64,000 nt of DNA from PALSA-612 sp963755155. GTDB lineage: Bacteria > Actinomycetota > Thermoleophilia > Gaiellales > Gaiellaceae. Location of the stretch: contig CAVWIV010000015.1 in the NCBI GenBank assembly GCA_963755155.1, forward strand, positions 1-64,000, read 5' to 3'. A program made the position numbers and the translations under genes. The notes under the pieces were generated by a model. That model had not been told where the DNA came from and ran no database searches. It saw nothing but the letters and a program-made list of their open reading frames with translations. Positions 1-8,546 of the stretch are shown here, in pieces (the first letter of the stretch is position 1; each line of letters begins with the position of its first letter).

Positions 1-1327
1 CCCGTCGCCGACGAGCGCGATCGCCACGCGGTCGGGATGCGTGAACTTCGCAGCGATCGCGTACGGCACACCCGAGCCCATGGAGGCAAGCGTCCCCGAG
101 AGCGACGCCTTCATCCCGCGACGTATGCGCAGGTGCCGCGCGTACCAGCTCGCCACCGAGCCCGCGTCGGCCGTGAGGATGCAGTTGTCGGGCAGCCGCG
201 GCGAGAGCTCCGCGAAGACGCGCTGCGGATTGACGGGGTCGGCCTCGACCTGCGCCTGCTCGTCGAGCACCTGCCACCAGTCGGCGACCTCGCGCTCGAT
301 CTGCTCCCGCCACGAGCGGTCACTCTTCCGCTCGAGCCGCGGCACGAGCGCACGCAGCGTCTCCGCGGCGTCGCCGACGAGGTGGACATCCATCGGGTAG
401 CGGATGCCGATCATGCGGGCGTCGAGGTCGATCTGCACGCCGCGCGCCGCGCCTTCCTTGGGCAGGAACTCCGCGTACGGGAAGCTCGAGCCGACCACGA
501 GCAGCGTGTCGCAGCCCGTCATCATTTCGTAGCTCGGCTTCGTGCCGAGCAGACCGATGGACCCTGTCACGAACGGGAGGTCGTCCGGCACCGCCGCCTT
601 GCCCAGGAGCGCCTTCGCGACGCCGGCGCCGAGCAGCTCTGCCGTGTCGACGACCTCGTCGGTCGCGTCGAGCGCGCCCTGCGCCGACGAGCATCGCCAC
701 GCGCTCACCGGCATTGAGCAGCTCGGCTGCGCGATCGAGCTCCTCGTCGTGCGGAAGCACCCGGGAGCGCGGATGGCCGATGCTCGAGTGAATCGTCCCG
801 TGCGCGTGCGCCGGCTGCTCGACCGCGTCCATCGTCTGGACGTCGTTCGGCACGATGATGCAGGTCACCGTGCGCTCGGCGAGCGCGATCCGCAGCGCGC
901 GATCGACCACGTGTCGCAGCTGCTCGGGCGACGAGACCATCTGGCAGTACTCGCCCGCGACGTCCTTGAAGAGCGAGAGGAGATCGACCTCCTGCTGGTA
1001 GCTGCCGCCGAGCGCGGGCAGCGCCTGCTGGCCGACGATCGCGACGACGGGCTGGTGGTCGAGCTTCGCGTCGTAGAGGCCGTTCAGGAGATGGATCGCG
1101 CCCGGGCCGGAGGTCGCCAGGCAGACGCCGACCTCGCCGGTGAACTTCGCGTGCGCACACGCCATGAAGGCGGACATCTCCTCGTGGCGCACCTGGACGA
1201 ACTCCATCCGCTCCTCGGCGCGCGCGAGCGCGCCCATGATCCCGTTGATGCCGTCGCCCGGGTAGCCGTAGATGCGCCGGATGCCCCAGTCGGAGAGCCG
1301 CTGGATGAGGAAGTCGCCCACGTTCAT
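1..1327 (-). CDS. TPP-dependent pyruvate oxidase/acetolactate synthase-like enzyme, 3' end cut by window edge, one frame break
   Basis: Thiamine-pyrophosphate enzyme of the pyruvate oxidase / acetolactate synthase superfamily, which decarboxylates 2-oxo acids. The N-terminal PYR domain starts MNVGDFLIQRLSDWG and has the glycine-rich IYGYPGDGINGIMGAL and the catalytic-glutamate region VRHEEMSAFMACAHAKF. A central domain follows, and the window edge falls just after ALVGDG, the start of the TPP/Mg motif of the C-terminal domain. Near 675 the frame breaks: after VAMLVGAG the next frame continues ALDATDEVVDTAELLGAG, which looks like one extra base. The ATG overlaps the stop of an upstream GMC-oxidoreductase fragment (ATGA). 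PoxB-like quinone-dependent pyruvate oxidase is the likeliest subgroup, but the sequence does not settle it. Confidence 0.85.
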
Positions 1328-1442
1328 GCCGCGTGCTCCAGGGCGAGTCGCGCCGTGCGCGTCGCGATCGCCGAATCGTCAGGCTCGGATTGACGGCGCC
1401 GCCGGTCGGGAAGACCGAGCCGGCGCAGATCCAGGCGTCCAT
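1324..1442 (-). pseudogene. C-terminal remnant of a GMC-family oxidoreductase
   Basis: Reading leftward from 1442 gives MDAWICAGSVFPTGGAVNPS, the C-terminal signature of glucose-methanol-choline flavoprotein oxidoreductases (family pattern: D-S-x-F-P-T-x-G-x-x-N-P-S-L-T-I with an active-site Asn). A one-base shift near 1375 then gives AIATRTARLALEHAA and a TGA that overlaps the ATG of the TPP enzyme. An in-frame TAA lies a few codons upstream of 1442, and no convincing FAD-binding N-terminus is visible upstream. It is therefore either a truncated relic or a gene with several errors between 1443 and 1825. The tight overlap suggests it was once cotranscribed with the TPP enzyme. Confidence 0.6.
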
Positions 1443-1825
1443 GCGGTCTGGTTACCCGATCGACGCCCCCCGGCAAACGATGGCCTCCGCCTCCCATGGC
1501 GAAAACGGCTCACCAACGGCTCGCAGAGATCACCCTCGGCGCCGAACATTTCGGGGCGATGATGTTCCCAAGCACATGTGGCGGGAACTAAAGGAAGAGG
1601 GTCGAATCGACTTCCACCCGGTCTTTCCCGGCAAGGAGGGAATGGCCGCGCGCCGCGGCGGCCCACCGAAGCTGCGGCCTAGACCTCGGCGCGACAACGG
1701 CGTGGAGCGGCGGCATCCGGAAGCGAGGCCGACACCCGTAGTTCCCCGCAATGCGATCCGTCCTGGCACGGATGACTCTGCGACGGCGCGCGGTCACGCT
1801 TGCACGGACAAAGGAGGTTCGTCTA
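1443..1825. other. 383-bp stretch with no supportable intact gene
   Basis: Short protein-like fragments occur in different frames. One is a + strand segment around 1560-1650 reading DVPKHMWRELKEEGRIDF; another is the possible upstream part of the GMC remnant on the minus strand. None is long enough or continuous enough to name. The end of the stretch carries the strong ribosome binding site (AAGGAGG, 1811-1817) of the alcohol dehydrogenase that follows. The stretch probably holds its promoter and decayed or error-broken coding sequence. Confidence 0.4.
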
Positions 1826-2890
1826 ATGACCACCACTGAGCTACAGCGCACCAACGCGGAGCTCGGCACCACGTGCGTACCGGGCCGCGGTCGTGCACGA
1901 CTTCGCGGAGCCGCTCCGCATCGAGGACGTTCCGCGCCGCCCGCTCGAGCCCGGGCAGATTCGGGTGCGGATCGAGGCGACCGGCCTCTGCCACACCGAC
2001 ATCCATGCAGCGCACGGCGATTGGCCCGTGAAGCCGTCGCCTCCGTTCGTCCCAGGCCACGAAGGTGTCGGGATCGTCGAGGAGCTCGGCTCCGGCGTCG
2101 TCGAGGTCGCCCTCGGTGATCGGGTCGCGCTCCCCTGGCTCGGCTACGCGTGCGGGACGTGCGACTACTGCGTGTCCGGCTGGGAGACGCTCTGCCTCGA
2201 GCAGAAGAACATGGGCTACTCGATCGACGGCGGCTTCGGCGAGTACGCGACTGCGTACGCGAGGTACGTCGTCAAGGTGCCGGACGCCGTCGACCCGTTC
2301 GACGCGGCGCCGCTGACCTGCGCCGGCGTGACGACGTACAAAGCGATCAAGGTCGCCGGCACACGGTCGTCGGACCTCGTCGCCGTCTTCGGAGTCGGCG
2401 GGCTCGGGCACATGGCGATCCAGTACGCCCTCATCGCCGGCGGCCGGGTCGTCGCGGTCGATCTGCACGACGAGAAGCTCGAGCTCGGCACGGGAGCTCG
2501 GCGCCGAGTTCACGGTCAACGCGGCCGAGGAGGACCCGGCCGTCGCCATCCAGAAGCTGGGCGGCGCCGACCAGGCGATCGCGCTGGCGGTCTCGCCGAA
2601 GTCCTTCGAGCAGGCGTATCGCTCGCTGCGCCGGGGTGGGACGCTTGTGTTCGTCGCCTTGCCGGCGGAGAACGACATGACGCTGCCGATCTTCGAGACC
2701 GTCCTCAACGGCATCACGGTGGTCGGCTCCATCGTGGGCACACGCGCGGGACCTGCGCGAGGTCTTCGAGCTGCACGCAGCCGGAAAGACGACGGTCACA
2801 CGTGAGGTCCGGCCGCTGGAGGACGTCAACGAGGCGATTGCTGACGTCGAAGCCGGACGCGTCGCCGCCCGCGTCGTCTTCGAGCCGTAG
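1826..2890 (+). CDS. Zinc-dependent alcohol dehydrogenase (AdhP type), three frame breaks
   Basis: Medium-chain zinc alcohol dehydrogenase that interconverts alcohols and aldehydes with NAD(P). The catalytic-zinc region reads GLCHTDIHAAHGDWP then PFVPGHEGVG. The structural-zinc lobe is CGTCDYCVSGWETLC with the usual four cysteines. The Rossmann turn is GVGGLGHMAIQYA. ATG 1826 is chosen because AAGGAGG sits 8 bases upstream, giving MTTTELQRTNAELGTT. The frame must shift near 1878 (into YRAAVVHDFAEPL), near 2493 (one extra G before ARELGAEFTVNA) and near 2743 (one extra G before DLREVFELHAAG). The end, VAARVVFEP then TAG, is typical for the family. Two GC-rich hairpins follow. The last two breaks look like sequencing errors. 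Confidence 0.85.
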
Positions 2891-2899
2891 GCGAGACAT

Positions 2900-2991
2900 C
2901 CGCTCCGGCGCCCCCGCGTTTTATCCGTGGGGCCCCGGAGCGGAGTCTTCGGTTGATGTGCCGCCGCCGCTCCCGACATGGCGGGAGCGGC
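2900..2991. terminator. Two strong GC-rich hairpins downstream of the alcohol dehydrogenase
   Basis: The first dyad pairs 2900-2908 (CCGCTCCGG) with 2935-2943, with further CCCC/GGGG pairing inside. The second is a 10-bp perfect stem, 2966-2975 (GCCGCTCCCG) with 2982-2991, around a six-base loop. Neither has a T-tract, so they are not classic intrinsic terminators. Their position between convergent transcription units (adh and tRNA-Ala) suggests a termination or RNA-stabilising role. Confidence 0.5.
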
Positions 2992-3023
2992 TCGACCCCC
3001 GCTGCTCGGAGACCCCCCTCCGC

Positions 3024-3046
3024 CCCGAAATCGTCAGATTTCCGGG
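3024..3046 (-). terminator. Hairpin directly 3' of tRNA-Ala
   Basis: CCCGAAATC is separated by GTCA from GATTTCCGGG, giving a near-perfect stem with one bulged base. It begins 7 bases past the tRNA 3' end on the minus strand. No T-run follows. It is probably the processing or termination hairpin of the tRNA transcript. Confidence 0.45.
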
Positions 3047-3052
3047 CGACTA

Positions 3053-3125
3053 TGGAGCGTGCCGGGATCGAACCGGCGACCTCCGGCTTGCAAAGCCGGC
3101 GCTCTCCCAGCTGAGCTAACGCCCC
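3053..3125 (-). tRNA. tRNA-Ala (anticodon TGC)
   Basis: On the minus strand the acceptor GGGGCGT pairs with ACGCTCC (one G-T pair). The D arm is GCTC...GAGC. The anticodon stem CCGGC/GCCGG surrounds loop TTTGCAA, and the T arm is GCCGG TTCGATC CCGGC. The discriminator base is A, and CCA is not encoded. The length is 73 bases. Confidence 0.95.
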
Positions 3126-3155
3126 GAGCCGCCGAATTGTAGAGGCGGCGCTGGC

Positions 3156-3449
3156 TTACGCGGCTGCGCGCTCGAGGCGCTCTTCGTGGCGCGCCCGGGC
3201 GATGATGAGCTCGCGCTCGCCGAAGCGGACGCGCGCGCGCTCGGCGCGGTACTCGTCCCAGAGAGCGGCGAGCCGTGCGTCAAGCTCCTGCCGCTCGGCT
3301 ACGAGCGCAGAGTCGTGGCCCTCGGAAAGGGCATGGAGAACCTCCCGACGCGTGTCGGAGAGGCCCTGGATCTCTCTCTTGATTTCGAGCAAACGGGTCA
3401 TCGATGTAGAAAACGGATCGGCAGCATTTGTCATTCCCGCATCCCTCAT
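3156..3449 (-). CDS. Small charged helical protein of unknown function
   Basis: A short highly charged protein (about 97 codons from ATG 3449; an alternative ATG at 3434 gives MTNAADPFSTSMTRLLEI). It is almost entirely predicted helix or coiled coil, with heptad-like stretches such as LEIKREIQGLSDTRREVLHA and LDARLAALWDEYRAERARV, and it ends in a basic tail. There is no signal peptide or cysteine. ATG 3449 overlaps the stop of the LysR gene (ATGA), implying translational coupling. The C-terminal half is faintly reminiscent of small actinobacterial DUF2630-type proteins, but I would not assign it. Confidence 0.65.
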   Translation of the reverse strand: MRDAGMTNAADPFSTSMTRLLEIKREIQGLSDTRREVLHALSEGHDSALVAERQELDARLAALWDEYRAERARVRFGERELIIARARHEERLERAAA

Positions 3450-4378
3450 GCGGCTGCGAGCTCTTTCGAGCGGCATACCGCCTCGGCTGCCTGGATAAAC
3501 ATGCGCGCCGCGGGGGTGAGCTGACGGTCTGCATGCCAGGCCACGCCGATGATTCGGGGTGGAACGCGGTCGCCGAGCTCGATGACGGCGATCGACTCGT
3601 CGGCGAGATCGACGGTCAGCCGCGGGACGAGCGCGACGCCGACGCCGGAGGCAACGAGCGCCTGCACGGTGCCGTTGTCGTCGGAGCGGAAGACGACCTC
3701 CGGCTCGCGGCCGGCCAGCCGCAGACGTTCCTCGACGCGCTGGGTCGTGCGGCATGTGCGGTAGCTGATGAGCGGCAGGTCGAGGATCTCGCGGAGCGTC
3801 GGGACTTTCTCCCGCTTCGCGAGCGGCGAGTCGGCGGGCGCGACGAGCACGTATGGGTCGCGCATCAGCTCGACCGACTCGAACGGCCCGCCCTCGAGCG
3901 GAAACACGCAGAAGCTCACGTCGACGTCGCCGCGCTCCACGAGCTCGAGCAGCTCGAGGTCGTCGTGCGACTCCACGAGCCTGATGTCGACGTTTGGCCA
4001 CTCGTCGCGAAATGCGCTCAGCAGCGCGGGGAGGACGCGCGCACCGACCGACTGGTACGTGCCGATGCGGAGCGGCCCGGAGTCGCCGTGGCCGAAGGCG
4101 TCGAGGTCGGCCTGAGCCGCTGCCAGGCGCGCGGTAATGGCGCGCGCGTGCGTCAGCAGCAACGTCCCCGCACCGGTCAGCGTGACGGGTCGCGGGCCGC
4201 CCGGGCGGTCGATGAGCTGCTTGTCGACGATTCGCTCGAGCGCTGCGATTTGCTGGGAGATGGCCGACTGCGTGTAGCCGAGGCTGCGTGCGGCGCGGCC
4301 GAACGAGCCCTCGTCGGCGACAGCCTGGAGGGCCAGCAGATGCCGCAACTCGACGCCTAGCCAACTATCAGTTTGCAT
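3446..4378 (-). CDS. LysR-family transcriptional regulator
   Basis: The N-terminal winged helix-turn-helix reads LRHLLALQAVADEGSFGRAA then LGYTQSAISQQIAALERIV, the LysR DNA-recognition region. It is followed by an effector-binding domain of the periplasmic-binding fold (LRIGTYQSVGARVLPALL, SGVGVALVPRL). ATG 4378 (MQTDSWLGVELRH) is preferred over an in-frame GTG at 4399, because that start would run through a LysR-type palindrome at 4380-4394. It is divergent from an EamA exporter with a 61-bp intergenic region. The layout suggests it controls the exporter and itself. The inducer is unknown. Confidence 0.9.
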   Translation of the reverse strand: MQTDSWLGVELRHLLALQAVADEGSFGRAARSLGYTQSAISQQIAALERIVDKQLIDRPGGPRPVTLTGAGTLLLTHARAITARLAAAQADLDAFGHGDSGPLRIGTYQSVGARVLPALLSAFRDEWPNVDIRLVESHDDLELLELVERGDVDVSFCVFPLEGGPFESVELMRDPYVLVAPADSPLAKREKVPTLREILDLPLISYRTCRTTQRVEERLRLAGREPEVVFRSDDNGTVQALVASGVGVALVPRLTVDLADESIAVIELGDRVPPRIIGVAWHADRQLTPAARMFIQAAEAVCRSKELAAA

Positions 4379-4379
4379 A

Positions 4380-4394
4380 ATCGAATAGTACGAT
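4380..4394. promoter_or_regulatory. Candidate LysR operator between lysR and the EamA exporter
   Basis: ATCGAATAGTACGAT is an inverted repeat (ATCG...CGAT) containing the T-N11-A core typical of LysR-type binding sites. It lies in the 61-bp divergent intergenic region, two bases upstream of the preferred LysR start. That fits autoregulation plus control of the exporter. The assignment is by pattern only. Confidence 0.5.
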
Positions 4395-4439
4395 AACACG
4401 CGTTGCGCTAATGATCAATGAGTTGCCAAAGTTGACAGA

Positions 4440-5360
4440 ATGAGCCACGGGGCGAAGGTGTGGGCGGCTCTCGCCGTCGTGTACGTCGTCTGGGGCTCGA
4501 CGTATCTCGGCATCCTCTACGCGATCGACACGATCCCTGTTTTCCTGTCCATGGGGATCCGATTCGTGCTCGCCGGCGGGCTCCTCTACATCTGGGCTGT
4601 CCGGCGCGGGGACGCCACCGATCGTGTCGGCCGGAGGCAGTGGCTCGCGGCGGCGGTCGTGGGCGGCCTCTTGTTCGTCGGCGGCAACGGGCTCGTCGCG
4701 TGGTCCGAGACTCGAGTCGACACCGGCATCGCGGCGCTCTTGATCGCGGCCGTTCCGTTGTGGATGGCGCTCTTCGACCGCGTCGCCAACGGGCAGGGTC
4801 TCTCGCGGTCGGCGTTGCTCGGCCTGCTGATCGGCTTCGCCGGCGTCGCGCTGCTCGCGTGGCCGTCGGGGCCGAGCCGGATCGACGCGCTCGGCGCCTT
4901 CGCGCTGCTCGTCTCGGGCGCCGCCTGGGCGGCCGGGTCGCTCGTCGCTCGCGGCGTGGATCTGCCGAGGCGCCCGCTCGTCTCGTCGGGGATGCAGATG
5001 TTCGCGGGCGGCGTGCTGCTGATGCTCGTCGGCAGCGCCGCGGGCGAGCTGACCGAGTTCGGGCGCCCGTCGCTTCAGTCCGTGCTCGCGATGGTCTACC
5101 TCGTCGTCTTCGGCTCCTGGCTTGCGTTCTCGGCGTACACGTGGCTGCTCCAGGTGGCGGCGACGAGCGTCGTCTCGACGTACGCCTACGTCAACCCCGT
5201 CGTCGCCGTGTTCCTCGGCTGGGCCGTGCTGAGCGAGCCGCTCTCCGTGCGCACCGTGGCCGCGGGCGCCATCATCCTCGGCGCGGTCGCGCTCATCGTG
5301 ACGCCTGGGCGCGCTCGCTCGACCCCTGTTCCGGCGACCGCGCCTGTCCGCGCCCAGTAG
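4440..5360 (+). CDS. EamA/DMT-superfamily transporter (YedA-like)
   Basis: A 306-residue integral membrane protein with about ten hydrophobic segments in two EamA repeats. The first repeat begins VYVVWGSTYLGILYAI with the conserved WGS-x-Y signature. The second has AFALLVSGAAWAAGSLVARG, and the protein ends in YAYVNPVVAVFLGWAVLSE, the typical second-repeat end. Drug/metabolite transporters export amino acids, drugs or metabolites across the cytoplasmic membrane; the substrate is unknown. It is divergent from the LysR regulator that probably controls it. No clear ribosome binding site precedes ATG 4440. Confidence 0.9.
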   Translation: MSHGAKVWAALAVVYVVWGSTYLGILYAIDTIPVFLSMGIRFVLAGGLLYIWAVRRGDATDRVGRRQWLAAAVVGGLLFVGGNGLVAWSETRVDTGIAALLIAAVPLWMALFDRVANGQGLSRSALLGLLIGFAGVALLAWPSGPSRIDALGAFALLVSGAAWAAGSLVARGVDLPRRPLVSSGMQMFAGGVLLMLVGSAAGELTEFGRPSLQSVLAMVYLVVFGSWLAFSAYTWLLQVAATSVVSTYAYVNPVVAVFLGWAVLSEPLSVRTVAAGAIILGAVALIVTPGRARSTPVPATAPVRAQ

Positions 5361-5373
5361 TTACGCTGGACGC

Positions 5374-5886
5374 ATGTCGACTGTCGACCTCCGCAGGCTC
5401 GGCCTGCGGCCCGGGGAGGAGCTTCGCGACGAGCACGAGCTCGAGATCGCGCCACTCGAGCTGGGCGGACAGCGGTACGTCGCGGTCCCCGACCATGTCG
5501 CCGCCGAGCTCGCCGTGACGCGGGCCACGAACGGCACGGCGCTTCGGTTGCGCTTCACGACGCAGCTCCACGGCCCGTGCTACCGCTGCCTCGAGGACGC
5601 ATCGCTCGACCAGCCGGTCGACGTCCGCGAGTACCAGGCGGAGGATTCGGAGGGGGACGACGAGCTCGAGTCGGACTATGTCGCCGACGACAACCTCGAT
5701 CTCTTCGCCTGGGGCCGCGACGCGGTCGTGCTCGCGCTGCCCGACAAGATTCTCTGCCAACCGGACTGCGCCGGCCTGTGCCCGGTCTGCGGCAAGAACC
5801 TCAACCGCGAGCCCCACGGCCACGAGGGGCAGGAGAGCGACCCGCGGTGGGCGGCGCTGGCGGAATTGCGAGACTCGCTTCAGTGA
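5374..5886 (+). CDS. yceD: YceD/DUF177 family protein (23S rRNA accumulation factor)
   Basis: A 170-residue YceD (DUF177) protein. The core signatures are LHGPCYRCLED and the C-terminal ILCQPDCAGLCPVCGKNLN with four cysteines, probably zinc-binding. In other bacteria YceD lies next to rpmF and affects 23S rRNA accumulation. Here an MFS gene separates the two. The MFS GTG start overlaps the yceD TGA (GTGA). Confidence 0.85.
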   Translation: MSTVDLRRLGLRPGEELRDEHELEIAPLELGGQRYVAVPDHVAAELAVTRATNGTALRLRFTTQLHGPCYRCLEDASLDQPVDVREYQAEDSEGDDELESDYVADDNLDLFAWGRDAVVLALPDKILCQPDCAGLCPVCGKNLNREPHGHEGQESDPRWAALAELRDSLQ

Positions 5887-7310
5887 CGGTAGACCCGCAG
5901 CGCTGGAAGGCCCTCGCGGTGCTCGGCATCGCGTATCTGATGGTGGTGCTCGACATCTCGATCGTGAACGTGGCGCTGCCATCGATTCAGGAGGAGCTCG
6001 ACTTCTCCGAGAACGGCCTGCAGTGGGTCGTCTCCGGCTACGCGCTGACGTTCGGCGGCTTCCTGTTGCTCGGCGGGCGCGCGGGGGACATCCTCGGCCG
6101 GCGCGTCGTCTTCATGGTGGGGCTCGTTGCCTTCTGTGCGTTCTCGCTGCTCTGCGGGCTCGCCTGGACGGCCGGCGTGCTCGTCGCCGCGCGAATGCTC
6201 CAGGGCGCGGCGGCGGCGATCCTCTCGCCGTCGGTCTTCTCGATCACCACCGTCACATTCGAGGAGGGCGCCGAGCGGAACAAGGCGCTCGGCGTGCTCG
6301 GCGCCATCGCCGGCTCCGGCGCGGCGATCGGCGTCCTGCTCGGAGGCATCCTCACGGAGTACGTCGGCTGGGAGTGGGTCTTCTTCGTCAACGTGCCGAT
6401 CGGGCTGGCCGCGCTCGTGTTCGTCCGTCGGTACGTTCGGGAGAGCAAGGCGCCCGACCTCGCGCGGCACTTCGACGCGTGGGGCGCGACGACCGTCACC
6501 GCCGGGTTGATCCTGCTCGTGTTCGGGCTTACGCGTGCGCCGACGGAGGGCTGGACAGCTCCCGAGGTGATCTTCTCGTTCGTGGGCTGGGCCGTGCTGA
6601 CGGCGGCCTTCATCGTCATCGAGCGCCGGTCGCACTCGCCGCTTGTGCCGCTCTCGATCTTCAGGCGCCGCACGCTGACGGCCGCCAACGGGATCGGCCT
6701 CATCCTCGGCATGGCGGTCTTCGGGATGTTCTATCTCCTGTCGCTCTACATGCAGATCGTGCTCGGGTTCTCCGCGCTCGAGACCGGGCTCGGCTACCTG
6801 GCGGTCGCGCTCACCGCGGTCGTCGCCTCTGGCGTTGCTCAGGCGCTCACGACGAGGGCCGGGGTGAAGCCCGTTCTCGCCACGGGCATGGGGCTGCTGG
6901 CCGCGGGGCTTGTCTATTTCACGCAGATCTCGGCGGACGGCTCGTACGTAGCCGACCTGCTGCCCGGCTTCTTCCTGATCGGCGTCGGGCTGGGGTTCGC
7001 GTTCGTACCGATCTCGATCGCGGCCCTTTCGGGGGCTAGCGAGAAGGAGGCTGGGCTTGCGTCCGGTCTCATCAACACGAACCAGCAGATCGGCGGCGCG
7101 ATCGGCCTCGCGATCCTCATCAGCATCTCGACCACGCGGGCCGACAACCTCATCGACGAGGGCGTCGCGCAGGTCGACGCGCTGACCGACGGCTACTCGC
7201 TCGCCTTCTGGGTGGCGGCCGGGATCGCGATCCTCGGCGTGATCGTCACGCTCTTCGCGCTTAAGCGCGAAGACCTCGTGATGGAGCCCGCGGAGGAGAG
7301 CATCAGCTAG
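5883..7310 (+). CDS. MFS drug-efflux transporter, DHA2/EmrB-QacA type
   Basis: About 475 residues from GTG 5883, which overlaps the yceD stop. There are many hydrophobic segments, consistent with the 14-helix DHA2 layout. Family motifs are LDISIVNVALPSIQEEL in helix 1 (the D-I-V/T motif), LLGGRAGDILGRRVVF (motif A) and AIAGSGAAIGVLLGGIL (motif C of antiporters). The C-terminal half includes GLASGLINTNQQIGGAIG, frequent in EmrB-type proteins. It probably exports hydrophobic compounds by proton antiport. It interrupts the normally adjacent yceD and rpmF genes, so it may be transcribed with ribosome and lipid genes. Confidence 0.9.
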   Translation: MTVDPQRWKALAVLGIAYLMVVLDISIVNVALPSIQEELDFSENGLQWVVSGYALTFGGFLLLGGRAGDILGRRVVFMVGLVAFCAFSLLCGLAWTAGVLVAARMLQGAAAAILSPSVFSITTVTFEEGAERNKALGVLGAIAGSGAAIGVLLGGILTEYVGWEWVFFVNVPIGLAALVFVRRYVRESKAPDLARHFDAWGATTVTAGLILLVFGLTRAPTEGWTAPEVIFSFVGWAVLTAAFIVIERRSHSPLVPLSIFRRRTLTAANGIGLILGMAVFGMFYLLSLYMQIVLGFSALETGLGYLAVALTAVVASGVAQALTTRAGVKPVLATGMGLLAAGLVYFTQISADGSYVADLLPGFFLIGVGLGFAFVPISIAALSGASEKEAGLASGLINTNQQIGGAIGLAILISISTTRADNLIDEGVAQVDALTDGYSLAFWVAAGIAILGVIVTLFALKREDLVMEPAEESIS

Positions 7311-7329
7311 CTAAACTGGGCAGCCGCTC

Positions 7330-7518
7330 ATGGCTGTCCCGAAGAGAAAGACGTCGAAGTCGCGGCGCGACAAGCGTCGCGCGCAGCACAAGATCGAGGC
7401 TCCGCGCCTCTCCGTGTGCCCTGTCTGCGGCCAGCCCAAGGAGTCTCACCGCATGTGCCCGACGTGCAAGACGTACCGCGGGCGCGAGGTCGAGCCTCTC
7501 CGAGCGCCTCCCGCCTAG
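7330..7518 (+). CDS. rpmF: 50S ribosomal protein L32
   Basis: 62 residues, with the L32 start MAVPKRKTSKSRRDKRRAQH. The zinc-binding pattern is intact: CPVCGQPKESHRMCPTCKTY with four cysteines (C+ form). It is followed after 4 bases by plsX, the widespread rpmF-plsX order that links ribosome and phospholipid synthesis. Confidence 0.97.
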   Translation: MAVPKRKTSKSRRDKRRAQHKIEAPRLSVCPVCGQPKESHRMCPTCKTYRGREVEPLRAPPA

Positions 7519-7522
7519 GCGC

Positions 7523-8536
7523 ATGGCTCCCATCCGCGTGGCCGTCGACTCGCTCGGCGGCGACCGTGCGCCGGACGAGATCGTCGCGGGTGCGCTCGAC
7601 GCGCGCTCGGACGCCGTTCAGCCGGTGCTGTTCGGGCCTTCGTCGATCGACCCGGCGGGACTCGAGCTCGTCGAGACGACGGAGGCCATCGAAATGCACG
7701 AGAAGCCGGCGGAGGCCGTCCGCGGGAAGCCGGACAGCTCACTCGTTGCCGCGTGCAGGTCGGTAGGCCGCGGGGACACGGCGGCCGTCGTCTCGGCGGG
7801 GAACACGGGCGCGATGTTGGCCGCGTCGCTGCTCGAGATAAGACGGCTCCCGGGAGTGATGCGGCCGGCGATCGCCGTCGTCATCCCGTCCGTGCGCGGG
7901 CCGTCGGTGCTGATCGACGCGGGCGCGAACGCGGAGTCGAAGCCGGAGCATCTGCTGCAGTTCGCGACGATGGGCGCGATCTTCGCGGAGGAGATCCTCG
8001 AGATCGCACGGCCCGAGGTCGGCCTGCTCTCCATCGGCGAGGAGGCGGAGAAGGGGGACCAGGCGACGCAGGATGCGCACGCGCTCATCGCCGCGAGCGA
8101 CCTGAACTTCGCCGGCAATGTCGAGAGCCGCTGGCTGCTGGAGGGCGCTGCGGACGTCGTCGTCACCGACGGGTTCACCGGCAACGTCTCGCTGAAGCTG
8201 CTCGAGGGCACGATTCTGTCGGTCTTCGACGGCTTTCGCGCCGAGATCGAGCGGACGCCGCGCGGCAAGCTCGGCGGGCTCCTGATCAGGCCGGCCGCGA
8301 GGCGGCTCCGCGCGCGTCTCGATCCGGAGGTTCACGGCGGCGCCTATCTGCTCGGGCTGCGCGGCCTCGTTGTCATCGCGCATGGCAACTCGTCGAGAGT
8401 GGCGATCGCGAACGCCATCCGGCTCGCCGCGCGAGGCGTCGAGCATGGTGTGGTCCCGAAACTCGGCGAGCGGCTTGACACAGAGCGCGGGGAGGACCGT
8501 GTTAGCATCCTCGCGCCCGCAGAATCCGACGGCTAA
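7523..8536 (+). CDS. plsX: Phosphate acyltransferase PlsX
   Basis: 337 residues. It converts acyl-ACP and phosphate to acyl-phosphate, the donor for glycerol-3-phosphate acylation at the membrane. Family features are VAVDSLGGDRAPDEIVAGAL at the N-terminus (usually D-x-M-G-G-D; here L replaces M), VSAGNTGAMLA, VLIDAGANAESKPEHL and TDGFTGNVSLKLLEG. It is followed by acpP, its acyl-carrier partner. The gene is intact in this sequence. Confidence 0.95.
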   Translation: MAPIRVAVDSLGGDRAPDEIVAGALDARSDAVQPVLFGPSSIDPAGLELVETTEAIEMHEKPAEAVRGKPDSSLVAACRSVGRGDTAAVVSAGNTGAMLAASLLEIRRLPGVMRPAIAVVIPSVRGPSVLIDAGANAESKPEHLLQFATMGAIFAEEILEIARPEVGLLSIGEEAEKGDQATQDAHALIAASDLNFAGNVESRWLLEGAADVVVTDGFTGNVSLKLLEGTILSVFDGFRAEIERTPRGKLGGLLIRPAARRLRARLDPEVHGGAYLLGLRGLVVIAHGNSSRVAIANAIRLAARGVEHGVVPKLGERLDTERGEDRVSILAPAESDG

Positions 8537-8546
8537 GTGAGGTGAC

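Noticed and set aside
3156..4364. Long arginine-rich frames opposite or offset to real genes, for example within the LysR gene
   Set aside because: High-GC DNA leaves alternate frames open. These frames have Arg/Ala/Pro-rich translations, no family motifs, and poor third-position G/C where the true gene has it.
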